Assembly (NCBI GenBank): GCA_022798855.1 | Contig: JAAWNI010000027.1 | Span: forward strand, 1-14,671 | DNA length: 14,671 bases | DNA from: Lawsonibacter sp. | Lineage (GTDB): Bacteria > Bacillota > Clostridia > Oscillospirales > Oscillospiraceae | Direction of reading: 5' to 3' | In this document: positions 13,935-14,671 of the stretch, in pieces | Numbering within the stretch: the first letter of the stretch is position 1 | Layout of the letters: the number at the start of each line of letters is the position of its first letter | Program-made: the position numbers and the translations under genes | Notes under the pieces: model-generated | The model's input: only the letters and a program-made list of their open reading frames with translations | What the model was told of the DNA's origin: nothing | Database searches by the model: none

Positions 13935-14003
13935 GCCCTCCCAAAGGGAGGGCAAAAGCCCAATTGGGCTTTTCCTTCGGAACGCAAGACAGCTTGCAGT
14001 TCC
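13935..14003 (-). promoter_or_regulatory. Three-hairpin 5' leader of the TAXI-TRAP operon
   Basis: In transcript order: hairpin 1 at 14003-13979 (GGAAC-GCAAG with CTTGC-GTTCC, one bulged A, loop 4); hairpin 2 at 13973-13954 (AAAAGCCC / GGGCTTTT, loop AATT, terminator-like); hairpin 3 at 13953-13935 (GCCCTCCC / GGGAGGGC, loop of 3). From the promoter position, transcription should start at about 14004, so hairpin 1 sits at the very 5' end. Hairpin 2 could attenuate. I match it to no known riboswitch. A dispersed repeat is an alternative explanation. Confidence 0.55.
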
Positions 14004-14010
14004 AAGGGTT

Positions 14011-14039
14011 ATTATATTACTTCTTCAAGCAAAATGCAA
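14011..14039 (-). promoter_or_regulatory. Sigma-A-type promoter of the TAXI-TRAP operon
   Basis: On the minus strand TTGCAT (14039-14034), exactly 17 bp, then a consensus TATAAT (14016-14011). It is 110 bp upstream of the start codon, which leaves a leader of about 100 nt. This is the strongest promoter match in the window. Confidence 0.8.
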
Positions 14040-14136
14040 GTAATATTTTTGTTTGCGCCCGCTTCACTCGTTTATTTTGACCATAGTTTGAACTTTTCTC
14101 ATGTTTTTTGACGGAATAACCATCATTCACAGCCTT

Positions 14137-14514
14137 TCAGGGCGTCCATCCTTCCATTCCAACTTGAAGCTTCTCCAGCGCTTTCTTCTCAATGCGGGAC
14201 ACATAGGAGCGGCTGATGCCGCACTGGCTCGCGATTTCCCGCTGTGTACGGGGGGCTCTGTCGTCCAGTCCATAGCGCATTGTAATGATCATCCGCTCCC
14301 TCGGCGTCAGACAGGTCCGGATGCACTGGCGTACTTTAACGCAGGCGTCCCGCGTGTCCAGGTCCTCCAGCATATTGTCGTCCACAGCGATGACGTCCAT
14401 CAGCGACAGCGTCCCCCCATCTCCCGCCGCTTCCAAGGTTTCCGTGAGCGACACCTCCCCTTGCAGCTTACGCTGTGCCCGGAAATGCATCAAAATCTCG
14501 TTTGCTATGCACTC
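14137..14514 (-). CDS. sigK: C-terminal half of a sigma-K-like sporulation sigma factor (spoIIIC-like, split gene)
   Basis: Only the second half of a sigma-70-family factor is present. It opens after an in-frame TAA (14515-14517) and reads E-CIANEILMHFRAQRK-LQGEVSL, matching the SigK segment CIENEI(V/L)MHL onward. Region 4 follows (LTPRERMIITMRYGL), and the helix-turn-helix TQREIASQCGISRSYVSRIEKKAL is of SigK rather than SigE type. Region 2, needed for core and -10 binding, is missing, so this half cannot act alone as a normal sigma factor. A TTG or ATG at about 14493-14488 could initiate a fragment but has no convincing ribosome site. In B. subtilis the mother-cell sigK is split into spoIVCB and spoIIIC by the skin element and rejoined during sporulation. 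The break here lies at the equivalent place. The alternative is a simple dead gene fragment. The assignment to a SigK C-terminal half is firm; that it is rejoined is inference. Confidence 0.88.
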   Translation of the reverse strand, partial: ECIANEILMHFRAQRKLQGEVSLTETLEAAGDGGTLSLMDVIAVDDNMLEDLDTRDACVKVRQCIRTCLTPRERMIITMRYGLDDRAPRTQREIASQCGISRSYVSRIEKKALEKLQVGMEGWTP

Positions 14515-14671
14515 TTAACGGCTCTACATCGCCCCTTTCTGCTGTTTTTTCAAAATTTTCGGTATTTTTACACGATATTACAGTATTCGTCATGCCAACA
14601 GGGATTTTCGGAAACTCAAACGCATATTCTGAGCCAAACAGGATGACGTGGGCCTGTGTCCCGTCCCATAT
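14468..14671 (-). CDS. 3' end of an unidentified gene entering from the right edge (67 codons, partial)
   Basis: A frame with no stop from 14671 to TAA at 14468-14470, in a different frame from the sigma fragment and overlapping its first 47 bases. It reads IWDGTQAHVILFGSEYAF, then EFPKIPVGMTNTVISC, and ends DFDAFPGTA. The upstream DNA is AT-richer (about 14521-14600) than the rest of the window, suggesting a transferred element. Its end is not similar to SigK region 2, so this is not the frameshifted N-terminal half of sigK. A strand-rich C-terminus with 'WDG...V.LFGS' could be the tail of a large serine recombinase, the enzyme expected at a skin or prophage border. That is only a guess; the conserved catalytic domain would lie outside the window. 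Confidence 0.45.
   Translation of the reverse strand: MWDGTQAHVILFGSEYAFEFPKIPVGMTNTVISCKNTENFEKTAERGDVEPLRVHSKRDFDAFPGTA

Noticed and set aside
13935..14003. Known riboswitch in the TAXI operon leader
   Set aside because: The hairpins do not fit any riboswitch consensus that I can recall; kept only as a structured leader.
14101..14646. Plus-strand frame of 181 codons
   Set aside because: It runs antisense to the sigma-K C-terminal half and lacks a ribosome site.
14468..14671. Frameshifted N-terminal half of sigK
   Set aside because: The translated residues show no similarity to sigma region 2 and the base composition changes, so a frameshift does not explain the break.

Overview
The window reads as chromosomal DNA of a GC-rich, anaerobic, spore-forming member of the Clostridia, most likely of the Oscillospiraceae type (Oscillibacter/Flavonifractor-like). 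This rests on an NfnAB flavin-bifurcating pair, a TAXI-type TRAP transporter, a sigma-K-type sporulation sigma factor region, clean AGGAGG ribosome binding sites and sigma-A-type promoters. The exact genus is inference. No rRNA, tRNA or CRISPR array was found.

Layout, left to right: a truncated copy of a small dispersed repeat (family 1), then an unrecognised soluble protein (151-840, +). A lone ABC/AAA-type ATPase (865-1743, -) is divergent from a methyl-accepting chemotaxis protein (1942-3615, +), and each has a good promoter in the shared intergenic gap. Next on the minus strand comes nfnA-nfnB (5909-3677), preceded by a second, inverted copy of repeat family 1. An ansA / zinc-ribbon protein / secreted 5'-nucleotidase-like operon follows (9399-6152, -). 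After that come a solitary glucose-1-phosphate thymidylyltransferase gene (10480-9623, -) and a two-gene TAXI-TRAP uptake operon (13901-10826, -) with a structured leader. A second dispersed repeat family (family 2) occupies the gaps on both sides of the thymidylyltransferase gene.

The right end is the most interesting part. From 14514 down to 14137 the minus strand encodes only the C-terminal half of a sigma-K-like factor. Its similarity to SigK stops abruptly at the sequence equivalent to Cys-Ile-Glu-Asn-Glu. As I recall it, this is where the skin element splits sigK in Bacillus subtilis. Beyond that point the DNA is visibly more AT-rich and carries the 3' end of a different reading frame that enters from the window edge. 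I read this as the spoIIIC-like half of a sigK gene interrupted by a skin-like element or prophage, most of which lies outside the window.

The two repeat families look like non-autonomous MITE-like elements of about 165-170 bp with imperfect terminal inverted repeats. Both family-1 copies lie immediately 5' of a gene and in the same orientation relative to it. Family-2 ends coincide exactly with the TAG stop codons of two genes.

The functional genes fit a motile, amino-acid- and organic-acid-using anaerobe: redox balancing between NADH, ferredoxin and NADPH (NfnAB), organic acid or amino acid uptake (TAXI-TRAP), asparagine and nucleotide scavenging, and chemotaxis.
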